This document shows positions 1 through 7,907 of a stretch of DNA of 64,000 bases, piece by piece (the stretch's first letter is position 1; the number at the start of each line of letters is the position of its first letter). Origin of the DNA: Chryseobacterium caseinilyticum (lineage in GTDB: Bacteria > Bacteroidota > Bacteroidia > Flavobacteriales > Weeksellaceae). Both the position numbers and the translations under genes were made by a program. The stretch covers positions 1 through 64,000 of the forward strand of contig NZ_JACYFS010000009.1 in the NCBI RefSeq assembly GCF_014837145.1, given 5' to 3'. The notes under the pieces are model-generated. The model made no database searches and was not told where the DNA came from. It saw only the letters and a list, made by a program, of their open reading frames with translations.

Positions 1-81
1 TTTTAAAGTTTTTTGATGACCTTAATTTTTCTTATTTACATTCTCTCAATCAACTCCTGCGCTTCCCCTTAATTGGGTCTG

Positions 82-112
82 CAAATATACAACTGTTTTT
101 TATTCTTGCAAA
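82..112 (-). promoter_or_regulatory. Leftward promoter, proximal copy, with untranslated leader 1-81
   Basis: On the minus strand, TATATTTG (82-89) fits TAnnTTTG, with a TTG at 109-111, 19 nt upstream. The 81 nt left of it have no start codon followed by a convincing frame. They contain a run ending in ATCAAAAAACTTTAAAA, which resembles the leader of flavobacterial rRNA operons as I remember it. The transcribed gene is beyond the edge. Confidence 0.5.
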
Positions 113-194
113 TTTTTCAGTGTGTATTTTTTCTGAAGTTTCTTTCTTATCTTTATCCTTCTGCGCTACTTACTTCCTCTCGTTTTCAGTGGTG

Positions 195-226
195 CAAAAG
201 TAGAAACTTTTACATTCCCCACCAAA
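195..226 (-). promoter_or_regulatory. Leftward promoter, distal copy
   Basis: Read on the minus strand, TACTTTTG (195-202) matches the Bacteroidetes -7 consensus TAnnTTTG. A TTTG at 223-226 lies 20 nt upstream (from its TTG) at the -33 position. It points out of the left edge and is followed by a second promoter about 110 bp further on. Tandem strong promoters with long untranslated leaders are typical of rRNA operons, but the transcribed gene is outside the window, so that link is inferred. Confidence 0.5.
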
Positions 227-672
227 CTTTTATTCATATTTATTTAACATAATTGAGCAACAGCCTGATTGTGTGGAGAGAAAATGTGTTGGAGGGTTGG
301 AGGGTTTTAGCATTGGAGGGTGCGGGGTGAGATTTGAAATTTGATGTTTGAGAAGCGGGATGCGGGGTGCGGGGTGAAATGCATGAGGATTGTGAGTTGG
401 GAATGCGCGGCGCAAGGACGGGATGTAGAGAGATGTGCGAGATGTATGGGGTGTCATGCCGGACGGTGGGAGTTTGGAAAGAATCATTTTGCATGTTTAC
501 GTATTATTTTCTGCAGGCTGGTTGGGTGAATTGAGCCGGTTGAATGTGTGTTGTTGGGAATTTTTGAGCATCATTGTTTATTTTGTAAGGCTTTTCGGTG
601 AAAATGATTGTGCATTGCATGATTTGAAAAAATACAAAATGAGTTTTCAGGTCGCTTTTGTGGATGTTTTTA

Positions 673-825
673 AGATGGCACTCCTACGGAGTGCGGTTAT
701 TTTTGGAATGGTGGTTTCTACGCAGATGGCACTCCTACGGAGTGCTGTGGCGTTAGTTGTCGCTTTTGCTACACAGATTTTACTTCTCCGGAGTAAGGTG
801 GAGTTTTTATTTTTGAAAGGTGTGG
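673..825. repeat. 51-bp tandem array, three hairpin units
   Basis: Units begin at 673, 724 and 775, an exact 51-bp period. Each starts AGATggc or AGATttt and carries a short perfect hairpin: CACTCC-TAC-GGAGTG in units 1 and 2, and TACTTC-TCC-GGAGTA in diverged unit 3. The sequence between hairpins is only partly conserved, while the hairpins are well kept, as if the structure is what is maintained. Sequence around 650-672 may be a further decayed unit. Confidence 0.75.
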
Positions 826-1405
826 CCCAATTGCTGACAATATTTAAATGGATTCTTATTGGATGAAAAGTGTTTTTGGGTGAACGGGTGCGAGTTCGTT
901 TTTAAATAGTATCGGTGGTACGTCCGCGGCAGAAGATGGGATGATTTGAAATTTGAAGTTTGAGATTTGAAATTCGGAGTGCAGAGTCCGGATGTGGAAT
1001 GTGGAATGTGAAATGTGAAATGTGGGTACGGGCGGGACACCCGCACCAGCGGTGAGTGTTCTACTTTGTTGGCTTCATAGCTCGATTCATAAAAGGTTGG
1101 TTTTTGCGTGGAAGTGACCACCCCCGTCTAAAATCTGCGATTTCTGACATCCCCTCCAGAGGATGGGAATGGTTCAAAGGGGTATTTGAAATAAGGGAAG
1201 TTTGGTTTTTTACTGCTGGCCGAACTGAAAATGTAGTGAGAATCGATGGTTGAAACTTTTGAATTGAAGTTTTGGCTTTCCTATTATAGTTTTTGCTGCT
1301 TTTTTTAATGAGATTATTGTAGATTAATTACTTACTGGTGATTACTTATTACCTATTGCTCATTACTTATCAAAATTCAACAGTTCTTAAAAAGCGGAAT
1401 CGTTA

Positions 1406-1502
1406 CTAGCCCCGATGGCAGCGACATCCTTTTTTGTGGCGGACGTAGCGGAGTGGAGACCGGCACAAAAAAGATACAGCGGACAGCGGGTTCCCGGCTC
1501 CT
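1406..1502. repeat. Dispersed about 100-bp intergenic element, copy 1
   Basis: Starts CTAGCCCCGATGGCAGCGAC, continues with ATCCTTTTTTGTG, a GC-rich middle, ACAAAAAAGATACAGCGG, and ends CCCGGCTCC. The element at 44076-44176 carries the same blocks in reverse complement. Both copies lie beside a run of ATTACTTATT-like words (here 1331-1375). It has no coding frame. From memory, such elements are frequent in Chryseobacterium intergenic regions. Confidence 0.7.
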
Positions 1503-1590
1503 GAAAATTATGTGGAGGATTGGAGGGTTGGAGAGTTTGAGCAGTTGAGGGGAGTGAAATGCAATACAATATGAGTAAGGCCTTCGGCTT

Positions 1591-2064
1591 TTATGCTTCG
1601 GATTCGAGATCTTCAATGGCAAATTGAATTTTGTCGTATTCGAAGCCGCGGCTGATGAGATATTTGATGGTTTTGGATTTTTTCTGGTATTCTTTTAAAC
1701 CATGCTGTCTGGAAGAATAATCCTGATAGATTTTTGTGATGGTTTTCTGGTAATCTTCTTCGTGAATTTCGTCGAAGCATTTGCTGATCAGCTTATCTGT
1801 GATGCCTTTTTGTTTCAGATGGATTTTGATTTTGGTTTTTCCCCAATGTTTGATGTAAAACTTTCCACGGATATAACTTCTGGTGAAACGTTCTTCGTTG
1901 AGATAGTTTTCCTTTAATAAGTATAGATAGATTTCTTCCTTCGCCTCATCAATCAGCAAAAAATCTCTCATCTTCTGCTCTACTTCGGCATGACAGCGAT
2001 CCTGATAAACGCAGTAGTTGACCAGTTTCTGTTTGATTTCCTGAAAGGTGTAGGATTTGCTCAA
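1591..2064 (-). CDS. recX: Regulatory protein RecX
   Basis: A 157-residue protein made of tandem three-helix repeats, the RecX fold. RecX binds the RecA filament and modulates recombination and the SOS response. The N-terminal part (EIKQKLVNYCVYQDRCHAEVEQKM), the central YLNEERFTRSYIRGK segment and WGKTKIKIHLKQKGI are the usual family landmarks, and the length is typical. It is the last gene before the repeat-rich region. The next gene upstream, glyA, is separated by a terminator-like hairpin, so recX is probably transcribed alone. No recA is in the window. The identification is firm at family level. Confidence 0.9.
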   Translation of the reverse strand: MSKSYTFQEIKQKLVNYCVYQDRCHAEVEQKMRDFLLIDEAKEEIYLYLLKENYLNEERFTRSYIRGKFYIKHWGKTKIKIHLKQKGITDKLISKCFDEIHEEDYQKTITKIYQDYSSRQHGLKEYQKKSKTIKYLISRGFEYDKIQFAIEDLESEA

Positions 2065-2186
2065 GATTTGAGATTAGAGATTTGAAGTTTGAGATTCGGG
2101 ATTCGGGATTCGCGGTGCGAAATTCGGTTTCCGGGTTACGAGATGCGTAAGTTGATGTTCGAGGCTTTTGTTTTAATAAGATTAAA

Positions 2187-2212
2187 AAAGGTGCAAATAA
2201 ATCTGCACCTTT
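2187..2212 (-). terminator. Terminator after glyA
   Basis: Perfect 9-bp stem AAAGGTGCA / TGCACCTTT with an 8-nt loop. On the minus strand it is followed by a T-rich tract, as expected for intrinsic termination of glyA. Confidence 0.75.
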
Positions 2213-2258
2213 ATATTATATATAAGCTAAAAGCAATATGCCATCAGCCAGAAGCCTT

Positions 2259-3524
2259 CTAATAATTGAAAAGTGCTTTTCCTTCCATTAATTCATTTAC
2301 TTTTTTCTTTACGGAAGTGATTACTTCTTCGTTTTTGATATTGTCAACAACCTCAGAAACCAGTTCAGCAATCGTATCCATATCGTTTTCTTTTAAACCT
2401 CTCGTAGTAATCGCTGCAGTTCCGAATCTGATTCCGGAAGTTGTGAACGGCGACTTGTCGTCAAAAGGAACCATATTTTTATTACATGTAATATCAGCCA
2501 AAACTAAAGCTTTTTCGGTTTCCTTACCGTTTACTCCTTTATTTCTAAGGTCTACCAACATCAAATGGTTGTCTGTGCCACCACTTACGATTTCAAAACC
2601 TCTGTCGATCATCGATTTTGACAAAGCTCTTGCATTGGACTGAACCTGTTTTGCATACGTTTCAAACTGTGTATCCAAAGCTTCTGCAAATGCAACTGCC
2701 TTTCCTGCAATTACGTGCTCCAACGGACCGCCCTGAATTCCAGGGAAAACTGCGCCGTCAAGAACCTGGCTCATCATTTTGATTTCTCCTTTTGGTGTTT
2801 TGTGACCGTATGTGTTTTCGAAATCTTTGCCCATCATGATCATCCCTCCTCTTGGACCTCTCAACGTTTTGTGCGTAGTTGTGGTTACCACATGACAATG
2901 TTCGAATGGATTATTCAGCAGACCTTTTGCCACCAAACCTGCAGGGTGAGCGATGTCTGCCCAAAGCGTAGCTCCGATTTCGTCTGCCACCTCTCTGAAT
3001 TTTGCATAATCCAAATCTCTAGAGTAAGCCGAGAAACCTGCGATTAACATTTTTGGTTTTTCTCTCAATGCTACTTCTCTCATCTGATCATAATCGATCA
3101 AACCTGTTTCTTTCTGAACGCCATAAGAAACAACGTCATACTGAATTCCTGAGAAGTTCACCGCAGAACCGTGAGTAAGGTGACCTCCCATTGAAAGATC
3201 CATCCCCATGATTTTGTCGCCCGGTTTCAAAACAGCCAGATAAATTGCTGCGTTCGCCTGAGAACCTGAGTGCGGCTGAACATTAACGTAATCTACTCCG
3301 AAAAGTTCTTTAGCTCTGTCTATAGCCAAAGTTTCAACCTCATCTACGACTTCGCAGCCTCCGTAATATCTTTTTCCGGGATATCCTTCTGCATATTTGT
3401 TAGTCAAAACACTTCCCATTGCTTTCATCACGTTTTCAGAAACGAAATTTTCTGATGCAATCAGCTCGATACCGTGCGTCTGTCTCTGTCTTTCTTTTTC
3501 GATAAGGTCAAAAATAATGTCCAT
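2259..3524 (-). CDS. glyA: Serine hydroxymethyltransferase
   Basis: A 421-residue cytosolic PLP enzyme that interconverts serine and glycine with transfer of a one-carbon unit to tetrahydrofolate, supplying purine, thymidylate and methionine synthesis. Visible signatures: the N-terminal GIELIASENFVS block, YPGKRYYGG, the cofactor-lysine motif TTTTHKTLRGPRGG, and the C-terminal GIRFGTAAITTRG block. Length matches bacterial SHMT. A -7 box TATTTTTG lies at 3553-3560, 28 nt before the start codon, and a hairpin terminator follows, so it is likely monocistronic. Confidence 0.97.
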   Translation of the reverse strand: MDIIFDLIEKERQRQTHGIELIASENFVSENVMKAMGSVLTNKYAEGYPGKRYYGGCEVVDEVETLAIDRAKELFGVDYVNVQPHSGSQANAAIYLAVLKPGDKIMGMDLSMGGHLTHGSAVNFSGIQYDVVSYGVQKETGLIDYDQMREVALREKPKMLIAGFSAYSRDLDYAKFREVADEIGATLWADIAHPAGLVAKGLLNNPFEHCHVVTTTTHKTLRGPRGGMIMMGKDFENTYGHKTPKGEIKMMSQVLDGAVFPGIQGGPLEHVIAGKAVAFAEALDTQFETYAKQVQSNARALSKSMIDRGFEIVSGGTDNHLMLVDLRNKGVNGKETEKALVLADITCNKNMVPFDDKSPFTTSGIRFGTAAITTRGLKENDMDTIAELVSEVVDNIKNEEVITSVKKKVNELMEGKALFNY

Positions 3525-3552
3525 TTACTTTTTAAGTTTTAGATTACTTCAG

Positions 3553-3560
3553 CAAAAATA
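3553..3560 (-). promoter_or_regulatory. glyA promoter, -7 box
   Basis: TATTTTTG on the minus strand matches TAnnTTTG and ends 28 nt before the glyA ATG. I could not place a clear -33 TTG at normal spacing. Confidence 0.55.
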
Positions 3561-3673
3561 AGGAATTTTCGTGTAGATTTAAAATAATAATGTTTGAAGG
3601 GCGAGGTTAAGGTTGAGGCTTAGGTTGAGAAACAGGATAAGTGTAGATTTGAATGTTTTTTTCATCACATTAA

Positions 3674-3720
3674 AACTTTGTCAAAGTTTATCTGCGCTGT
3701 AAAAAAACTTTGACAAAGTT
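3674..3720. repeat. Twin inverted repeat, possible 15-bp stem
   Basis: AACTTTGTCAAAGTT (3674-3688) and AACTTTGACAAAGTT (3706-3720) are exact reverse complements, 17 nt apart. Each is also nearly self-complementary (7-bp arms, 1-nt centre). The pair can form one long stem or two small hairpins. It lies between the glyA promoter and the terminator of the glucosidase gene. The same design with another sequence occurs at 62930-62974. Confidence 0.7.
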
Positions 3721-3737
3721 GTCTTTTAAAACAAGAA

Positions 3738-3765
3738 AAGTTCTGCGAAACGAATCACAGAACTT
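3738..3765 (-). terminator. Terminator after the GH3 glucosidase gene
   Basis: Stem AAGTTCTG / CAGAACTT with a 12-nt loop. In the minus direction it is followed by a T-rich stretch, 25 bp after the stop codon of the glucosidase gene. Confidence 0.7.
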
Positions 3766-3790
3766 TTAAAAATAATCAATTGAAGAAATT

Positions 3791-6052
3791 TTATTTTAAA
3801 GTAAATTTTACTTTTGTAAGAATATTGTCTGAAGAGTTTCCGATCTGGGCTTCGAAATCTCCCGGCTCGGCAATCCATGCGTGTTTTTCCGCATCGAAGA
3901 AACTTAAGGCTTCTTTGTCTATTGTAAATGAAACTTCTTTTTCTTCGCCAGGATTTAAAAATACTTTTTCAAAACCTTTCAGTTCTTTTTCAGGTCTTAA
4001 AACGGATGATTTTTTGTCTGAGATGTAAAGTTGAACCACTTCTGCTCCAGCTTTATTACCGGTATTTTTAACTTTTACAGTAAAACTGATTTTATCATTC
4101 TGCGAAATGGTCGTTTTATCTGAACCTGCTTTACCAAACTGAAATGTCGTGTAACTTAAACCATGACCGAAACTGAATAACGGTTTGATCTTTTTGGTGT
4201 CATGCCATCTGTATCCTACCAAAATCCCTTCGTTGTAGGTAATGTTGATTGGATTTTTCTGATCTTTACCTTTTCCGGCAGCCAGTTCTTCCTTGTTTCC
4301 GGGATATTCACCCAATTTGTGAGCAGAATTATCTTCCAGTTTCACAGGGAAAGTGAAAGGTAATTTTCCTGAGGGATTGGCATCGCCAGACAATACTGAA
4401 GCTATGGAATTTCCAGCCTCTGAGCCGAGATACCATGCCTGGACGATTGTTGGAACTTCTTTTACCCAAGGCATAGCAACGGCATTTCCGGAAACCAAAA
4501 CCACTGCCAGATTTTTATTGGCTTTTGCTAATGCTGAAATCACATTGTCCTGATTGTACGGTAATCCATAGCTTTTTCTGTCGTTGCCTTCGCTGTCCTG
4601 AAAATCGGCTTTGTTTAAACCTCCTACAAAGATGACATAATCTGAATTTTTTGCCAGTTCGACTGCTTCTTTTAAAATTTCATCGGCTGAACGGCTGTCT
4701 TTCAGATCCTGACCGGATTTTACACCGTTGTATTCTCCGCCAACATCGCCAACATAGCCTCTGGCAAACTGTACATCAGCATTTTTACCGAATCTGTTTT
4801 TAATTCCATCTAAAGGAGAAGTTTCGTACTTTACCTTTAGTGAGGAGGATCCGCCACCTACAGTCATTACTTTGATCGCATTTTCTCCGATCACTGCAAT
4901 TTTTTTGGCCGTGTTCATATTAACCGGAAGAACGTTTCTGTCATTTTTAAGTAAAACAATTCCTTCTTCACCAATTTCTTTTGCTACAGCTTTGTGTTCT
5001 GCAGAAGCGACATTTCCGAAAGGTTTATTTTTATTTAAAGTCGTTTTATAAGCTAAATTTAAAATTCTTGTAACTTTATCGTCCAGTTCCGCGGTTCCGA
5101 CTTTTCCTTCTTTAATCATTTTTAGATAAGGATGCGCCAGATAATAATTGTCGTAAGCGTTGGAAGTTCCGGCAGAAAGACCATTCGTCCAGCTTCCGAA
5201 TTCCAGATCAAGACCGTTTTTGATGGCCTGTTCGGTACTGTTGACCGCTCCCCAGTCTGAAACCACTACTCCTTTGTAGTTCCATTCTTTTTTAAGAATA
5301 TCATTTAAAAGATACTGATTTTGGCTGGCGTACTGATTTTTGTACATATCGTAAGCTCCCATAATCGTCCACGAATCCCCTTCCGTAACCGCTGCCTTGA
5401 ATGCAGGAAGATAAATTTCGTATAAAGTTCTGTCGTCCACAGTCACATTGCTGGTATGGCGGAACATTTCCTGATTATTCAGCGCAAAATGTTTCACAGA
5501 AGTGGCAACGCCGTTGGACTGCACACCTTTTATATAAGGAACAACCATTTTTGAAGTCAGATAAGGATCTTCGCCCATGTATTCAAAATTCCTTCCGTTG
5601 AGCGGTGTTCTGTAAATGTTAACTCCAGGTCCCAGAAGAATATCTTTTTTTCTGTACCGGGCTTCCTCGCCAAGTGCTTTACCGTAATTCCATGACATAT
5701 TTTTGTTCCAGGTTGCGGAAAGTGCTGTCAATGCGGGATAGGCAATGATGGAATCGTTTGTCCATCCTGCCTGATCCCATTCGTCCCAAAGCACTTCGGG
5801 TCTTACGCCGTGTGGTCCGTCTGTAGTCCAGAATTCCGGAATTCCTAAACGGGGAACTCCAGGCGAAGAGAATTTCGACTGAGCGTGAAGCATAGCCACT
5901 TTTTCTTCAAGTGTCATTCTTGAAAGTGCATCTTTCACTCTTTGCTCAACAGGTTTAGATTCATCGAGATAAACCGGTATCGTTTTGTTCTGCGCAAATG
6001 CAGAAGCGGAAAGTAGTATCGAAAAACTAAAGAGAGCAGCTTTTTTGATCAT
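3791..6052 (-). CDS. bglX: Glycoside hydrolase family 3 beta-glucosidase
   Basis: A 753-residue exported enzyme that probably removes terminal beta-glucose or related sugars from oligosaccharides in the periplasm. After the signal peptide (MIKKAALFSFSILLSASAFAQ) come the GH3 N-terminal barrel with GPHGVRPE, KHFALNNQE and the nucleophile motif VVSDWGA, the C-terminal alpha/beta sandwich, and a fibronectin III-like end domain (AGAEVVQLYISDKKSSV). The frame is open to an ATG at 6118, but a -7 box at 6077-6084 lies between that ATG and the next one, and the signal peptide begins at 6052, so 6052 is chosen. Substrate cannot be told from sequence alone. Confidence 0.9.
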   Translation of the reverse strand: MIKKAALFSFSILLSASAFAQNKTIPVYLDESKPVEQRVKDALSRMTLEEKVAMLHAQSKFSSPGVPRLGIPEFWTTDGPHGVRPEVLWDEWDQAGWTNDSIIAYPALTALSATWNKNMSWNYGKALGEEARYRKKDILLGPGVNIYRTPLNGRNFEYMGEDPYLTSKMVVPYIKGVQSNGVATSVKHFALNNQEMFRHTSNVTVDDRTLYEIYLPAFKAAVTEGDSWTIMGAYDMYKNQYASQNQYLLNDILKKEWNYKGVVVSDWGAVNSTEQAIKNGLDLEFGSWTNGLSAGTSNAYDNYYLAHPYLKMIKEGKVGTAELDDKVTRILNLAYKTTLNKNKPFGNVASAEHKAVAKEIGEEGIVLLKNDRNVLPVNMNTAKKIAVIGENAIKVMTVGGGSSSLKVKYETSPLDGIKNRFGKNADVQFARGYVGDVGGEYNGVKSGQDLKDSRSADEILKEAVELAKNSDYVIFVGGLNKADFQDSEGNDRKSYGLPYNQDNVISALAKANKNLAVVLVSGNAVAMPWVKEVPTIVQAWYLGSEAGNSIASVLSGDANPSGKLPFTFPVKLEDNSAHKLGEYPGNKEELAAGKGKDQKNPINITYNEGILVGYRWHDTKKIKPLFSFGHGLSYTTFQFGKAGSDKTTISQNDKISFTVKVKNTGNKAGAEVVQLYISDKKSSVLRPEKELKGFEKVFLNPGEEKEVSFTIDKEALSFFDAEKHAWIAEPGDFEAQIGNSSDNILTKVKFTLK

Positions 6053-6425
6053 AAATCTTTTAGTTTGAATTGGTAACAAATTTAAGCATTTTAATTTTAT
6101 TTGCTCAAAATGAGACAATGAATTTTAAAAAAATTTACTTTGAAGTAAAATTAATTGTTCTTTTGCCTTGAAGCAAAAGAATCAAAAATTCAAGACTTGG
6201 AAATCCTTGATTCGACAAAGTCAAACTCGGCTAAAATTTAAAAGAAATTCATAAAATTTCCAAACTCGGGCGGAAAGAAGATTGGCTTATCTGAAATGAT
6301 TCTTGCCGCCACTAAAACAGTGAAATTTCTTAACGGAATTTTTTTTAAATTTTTTAACGCCTCCGTTTCCGAAGTCAAAAAAATATATAACTGTTTTTTT
6401 TACAAAGCCGTTGATTTATAAAAAA
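6053..6425. other. Intergenic region with probable dispersed element
   Basis: No coding frame. From about 6157 to 6380 the sequence has a more structured look: GTTCTTTTGCCTTGAAGCAA (with the small inverted repeat TTTTGC/GCAAAA), TTCAAGACTTGGAAATCC, AAACTCGGGCGGAAAG, and a poly-T-rich end before CGCCTCCGTTTCCGAAGTC. I recall very similar blocks from intergenic regions of other Chryseobacterium genomes, so it is probably a dispersed repeat. Only one copy is in this window. Confidence 0.45.
6077..6084 (-). promoter_or_regulatory. Glucosidase gene promoter, -7 box
   Basis: TAAATTTG on the minus strand matches TAnnTTTG and ends 24 nt upstream of the start at 6052. It excludes the upstream ATG at 6118 for transcripts from this promoter. 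Confidence 0.55.
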
Positions 6426-6447
6426 TCTCTCCAGAAAACTGAAGAGA
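6426..6447 (-). terminator. Terminator after the VOC protein gene
   Basis: Stem TCTCTCCAG / CTGAAGAGA with one mismatch and a 4-nt loop. On the minus strand it is followed by six T residues, 25 bp after the stop codon. Confidence 0.7.
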
Positions 6448-6471
6448 CTTATTGATATTAAATACATGAAT

Positions 6472-6846
6472 TTAATCGATCGGTTCCCAAAGCTGGATTT
6501 TATTATCTTCCAAATCAAGAATATGTACAAATTTGCCGTAATTATAAGTCTGGATTTCATCAAGAATCTTCACATTTTCTTTTTTGAGTTCTTCAACCAG
6601 CAATTCGAGATTTTCCACGCGGTAATTGATCATAAATTCTTTTTGAGAAGGCTCAAAATACTCGGTGGTGTCTGCGAAAGGTGCCCACTGCGTTGTTCCT
6701 GTGTTGCCGGTTTCTTTATCTTTCCATTCAAAGCTTACGCCGTATGGAGTGGTGTCTAAACCGAGATTTTTCTTATACCAATCATTGACTGCACTGGTGT
6801 CTTTTGCTTTGAAAAATATTCCTCCTATTCCTGTTACTTTTTTCAT
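6472..6846 (-). CDS. VOC (glyoxalase/bleomycin-resistance-like) protein
   Basis: A 124-residue protein of the vicinal oxygen chelate fold, with one pair of beta-alpha-beta-beta-beta modules: KVTGIGGIFFKAKDTSAVNDWYKKNLGLDT at the start and HILDLEDNKIQLWEPID at the end. Families of this size often dimerise to build a metal site, and the terminal Glu in QLWEP is a likely ligand. Substrate is unknown, since the superfamily covers glyoxalases, dioxygenases and drug-binding proteins. The next gene, fabH, lies upstream on the same strand, 38 bp away. That gap is a degenerate run of TGTTGGGTGTTGG-like words. Confidence 0.85.
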   Translation of the reverse strand: MKKVTGIGGIFFKAKDTSAVNDWYKKNLGLDTTPYGVSFEWKDKETGNTGTTQWAPFADTTEYFEPSQKEFMINYRVENLELLVEELKKENVKILDEIQTYNYGKFVHILDLEDNKIQLWEPID

Positions 6847-6884
6847 TTTTGTTGGGTGTTGGGTGTTGGATGATGGGTGATTAT

Positions 6885-7907
6885 TTAATATTCAAATAAA
6901 ATGCTTCCCCAGGTAAATCCGCTGCCGAAGGCTGAAAGAAGGACTAAATCTCCCCGTTTGATTTTACCTAATTCTATGGCTTCACTTAACGCAATCGGAA
7001 TAGATGCTGCGGTTGTATTTCCGTACTTTTGGATATTGTTGTGTATTTTTTCGTCAGGAAGACCAAATTTCTGCTGTACAAACTGAGCAATTCTAAGATT
7101 CGCCTGATGTGGAATAAACATATCCAGGTCTGCAATTGTTTTTCCTGCTTTATCCAAAGCTTCCTTCATGGTTTCAGGGAATCGTGTTACGGCATGTTTG
7201 AAAACAAAATTTCCATTCATAATCGGATACACTTCTTTGTTGGTCACATTTTCCGGCTCTTTTCTCATTCTGTCACTCCAGCCATATTTTGATCCCGGAA
7301 ACTGGGTACACAGTTCGTCTGCATATTTCCCTTCAGAATGCATATTCATCGCTAAAATATCTCCTGCATTTTCATCTTCAGTTGCTGAAAGCACGATCGC
7401 CCCTGCCCCATCACCGAAAATAACAGAAACTCCTCTTCCTTCATCAGAAAAATCGAGTCCGAAAGAATGAACTTCCGCTCCCACCACTAAAATATTTTTA
7501 TACGTTCCTGATTTGATAAAAGCATTCGCCACACTCATGGCATACACAAAACCTGAACACTGATTTCTTACATCTAAAGCACCAATGGTATCACAACCTA
7601 ACATATCCTGAAGCAGTACTCCACAACCGGGAAAATAATAATCCGGAGAAAGTGTTGCGAAAATAATGTAGTCGATATCTTTTGCTGTTAAGCCAGCCTT
7701 TTCCAGTGCCTTTTCTGAAGCCTTGAAACCTAAATAAGCAGTCGTTTCCTGAGCATCATTACGGTTTTCACGGTGTCTTCTCTCTTTGATTCCGGTACGT
7801 TCGGTAATCCATTCGTCATTGGTGGTCATCAGTTTAGAAAGGTCATCATTCGTGACAACATTGTCCGGAACATGAAAACCGATACCTTTAATGGTACTTT
7901 TAATCAT
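6885..7907 (-). CDS. fabH: Beta-ketoacyl-ACP synthase III
   Basis: A 340-residue condensing enzyme that starts fatty acid synthesis by joining an acyl-CoA primer to malonyl-ACP in the cytosol. The catalytic Cys (DVRNQCSGFVYAM), His (IPHQANLRI) and Asn (YGNTTAASIPIAL) are all present, as is the C-terminal SAFGSGFTWGS block. Length is normal. Flavobacteria make many iso-branched fatty acids, so a branched primer is plausible but not shown. It lies alone, away from other fab genes, so it could be one of two paralogues. A TATCTTTA box (7926-7933) just upstream resembles a -7 element with one mismatch. Confidence 0.93.
   Translation of the reverse strand: MIKSTIKGIGFHVPDNVVTNDDLSKLMTTNDEWITERTGIKERRHRENRNDAQETTAYLGFKASEKALEKAGLTAKDIDYIIFATLSPDYYFPGCGVLLQDMLGCDTIGALDVRNQCSGFVYAMSVANAFIKSGTYKNILVVGAEVHSFGLDFSDEGRGVSVIFGDGAGAIVLSATEDENAGDILAMNMHSEGKYADELCTQFPGSKYGWSDRMRKEPENVTNKEVYPIMNGNFVFKHAVTRFPETMKEALDKAGKTIADLDMFIPHQANLRIAQFVQQKFGLPDEKIHNNIQKYGNTTAASIPIALSEAIELGKIKRGDLVLLSAFGSGFTWGSILFEY

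Larger units (their letters stand above)
240..1590. other. Gene-free, repeat-rich intergenic region
   Basis: About 1.35 kb with no credible gene; the open frames here run through repeats and have unlikely compositions. It holds degenerate short-word runs: GGAGGGTTGGAGGG at 290-305, GCGGGGTGCGGGGTG near 362-376, a TTTGAAATTTGAAGTTTGAG run at 940-975, and ATGTGGAATGTGGAATGTG near 993-1022. It also holds a 51-bp tandem array (673-825), a TTACTTATTACCTATTGC run (1331-1375) and a dispersed element (1406-1502). No promoter or RNA gene is evident in it. Confidence 0.7.

Noticed and set aside
435..866. 143-residue open frame across the 51-bp array
   Set aside because: It is made of tandem repeat units and hairpins, has an odd Leu/Arg/Ser composition, no promoter and no family look. 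The 51-bp period is a multiple of three, which keeps the frame open by chance.
6053..6118. Upstream ATG of the glucosidase gene as true start
   Set aside because: A -7 box lies between it and the downstream ATG, and the signal peptide begins at the downstream ATG.
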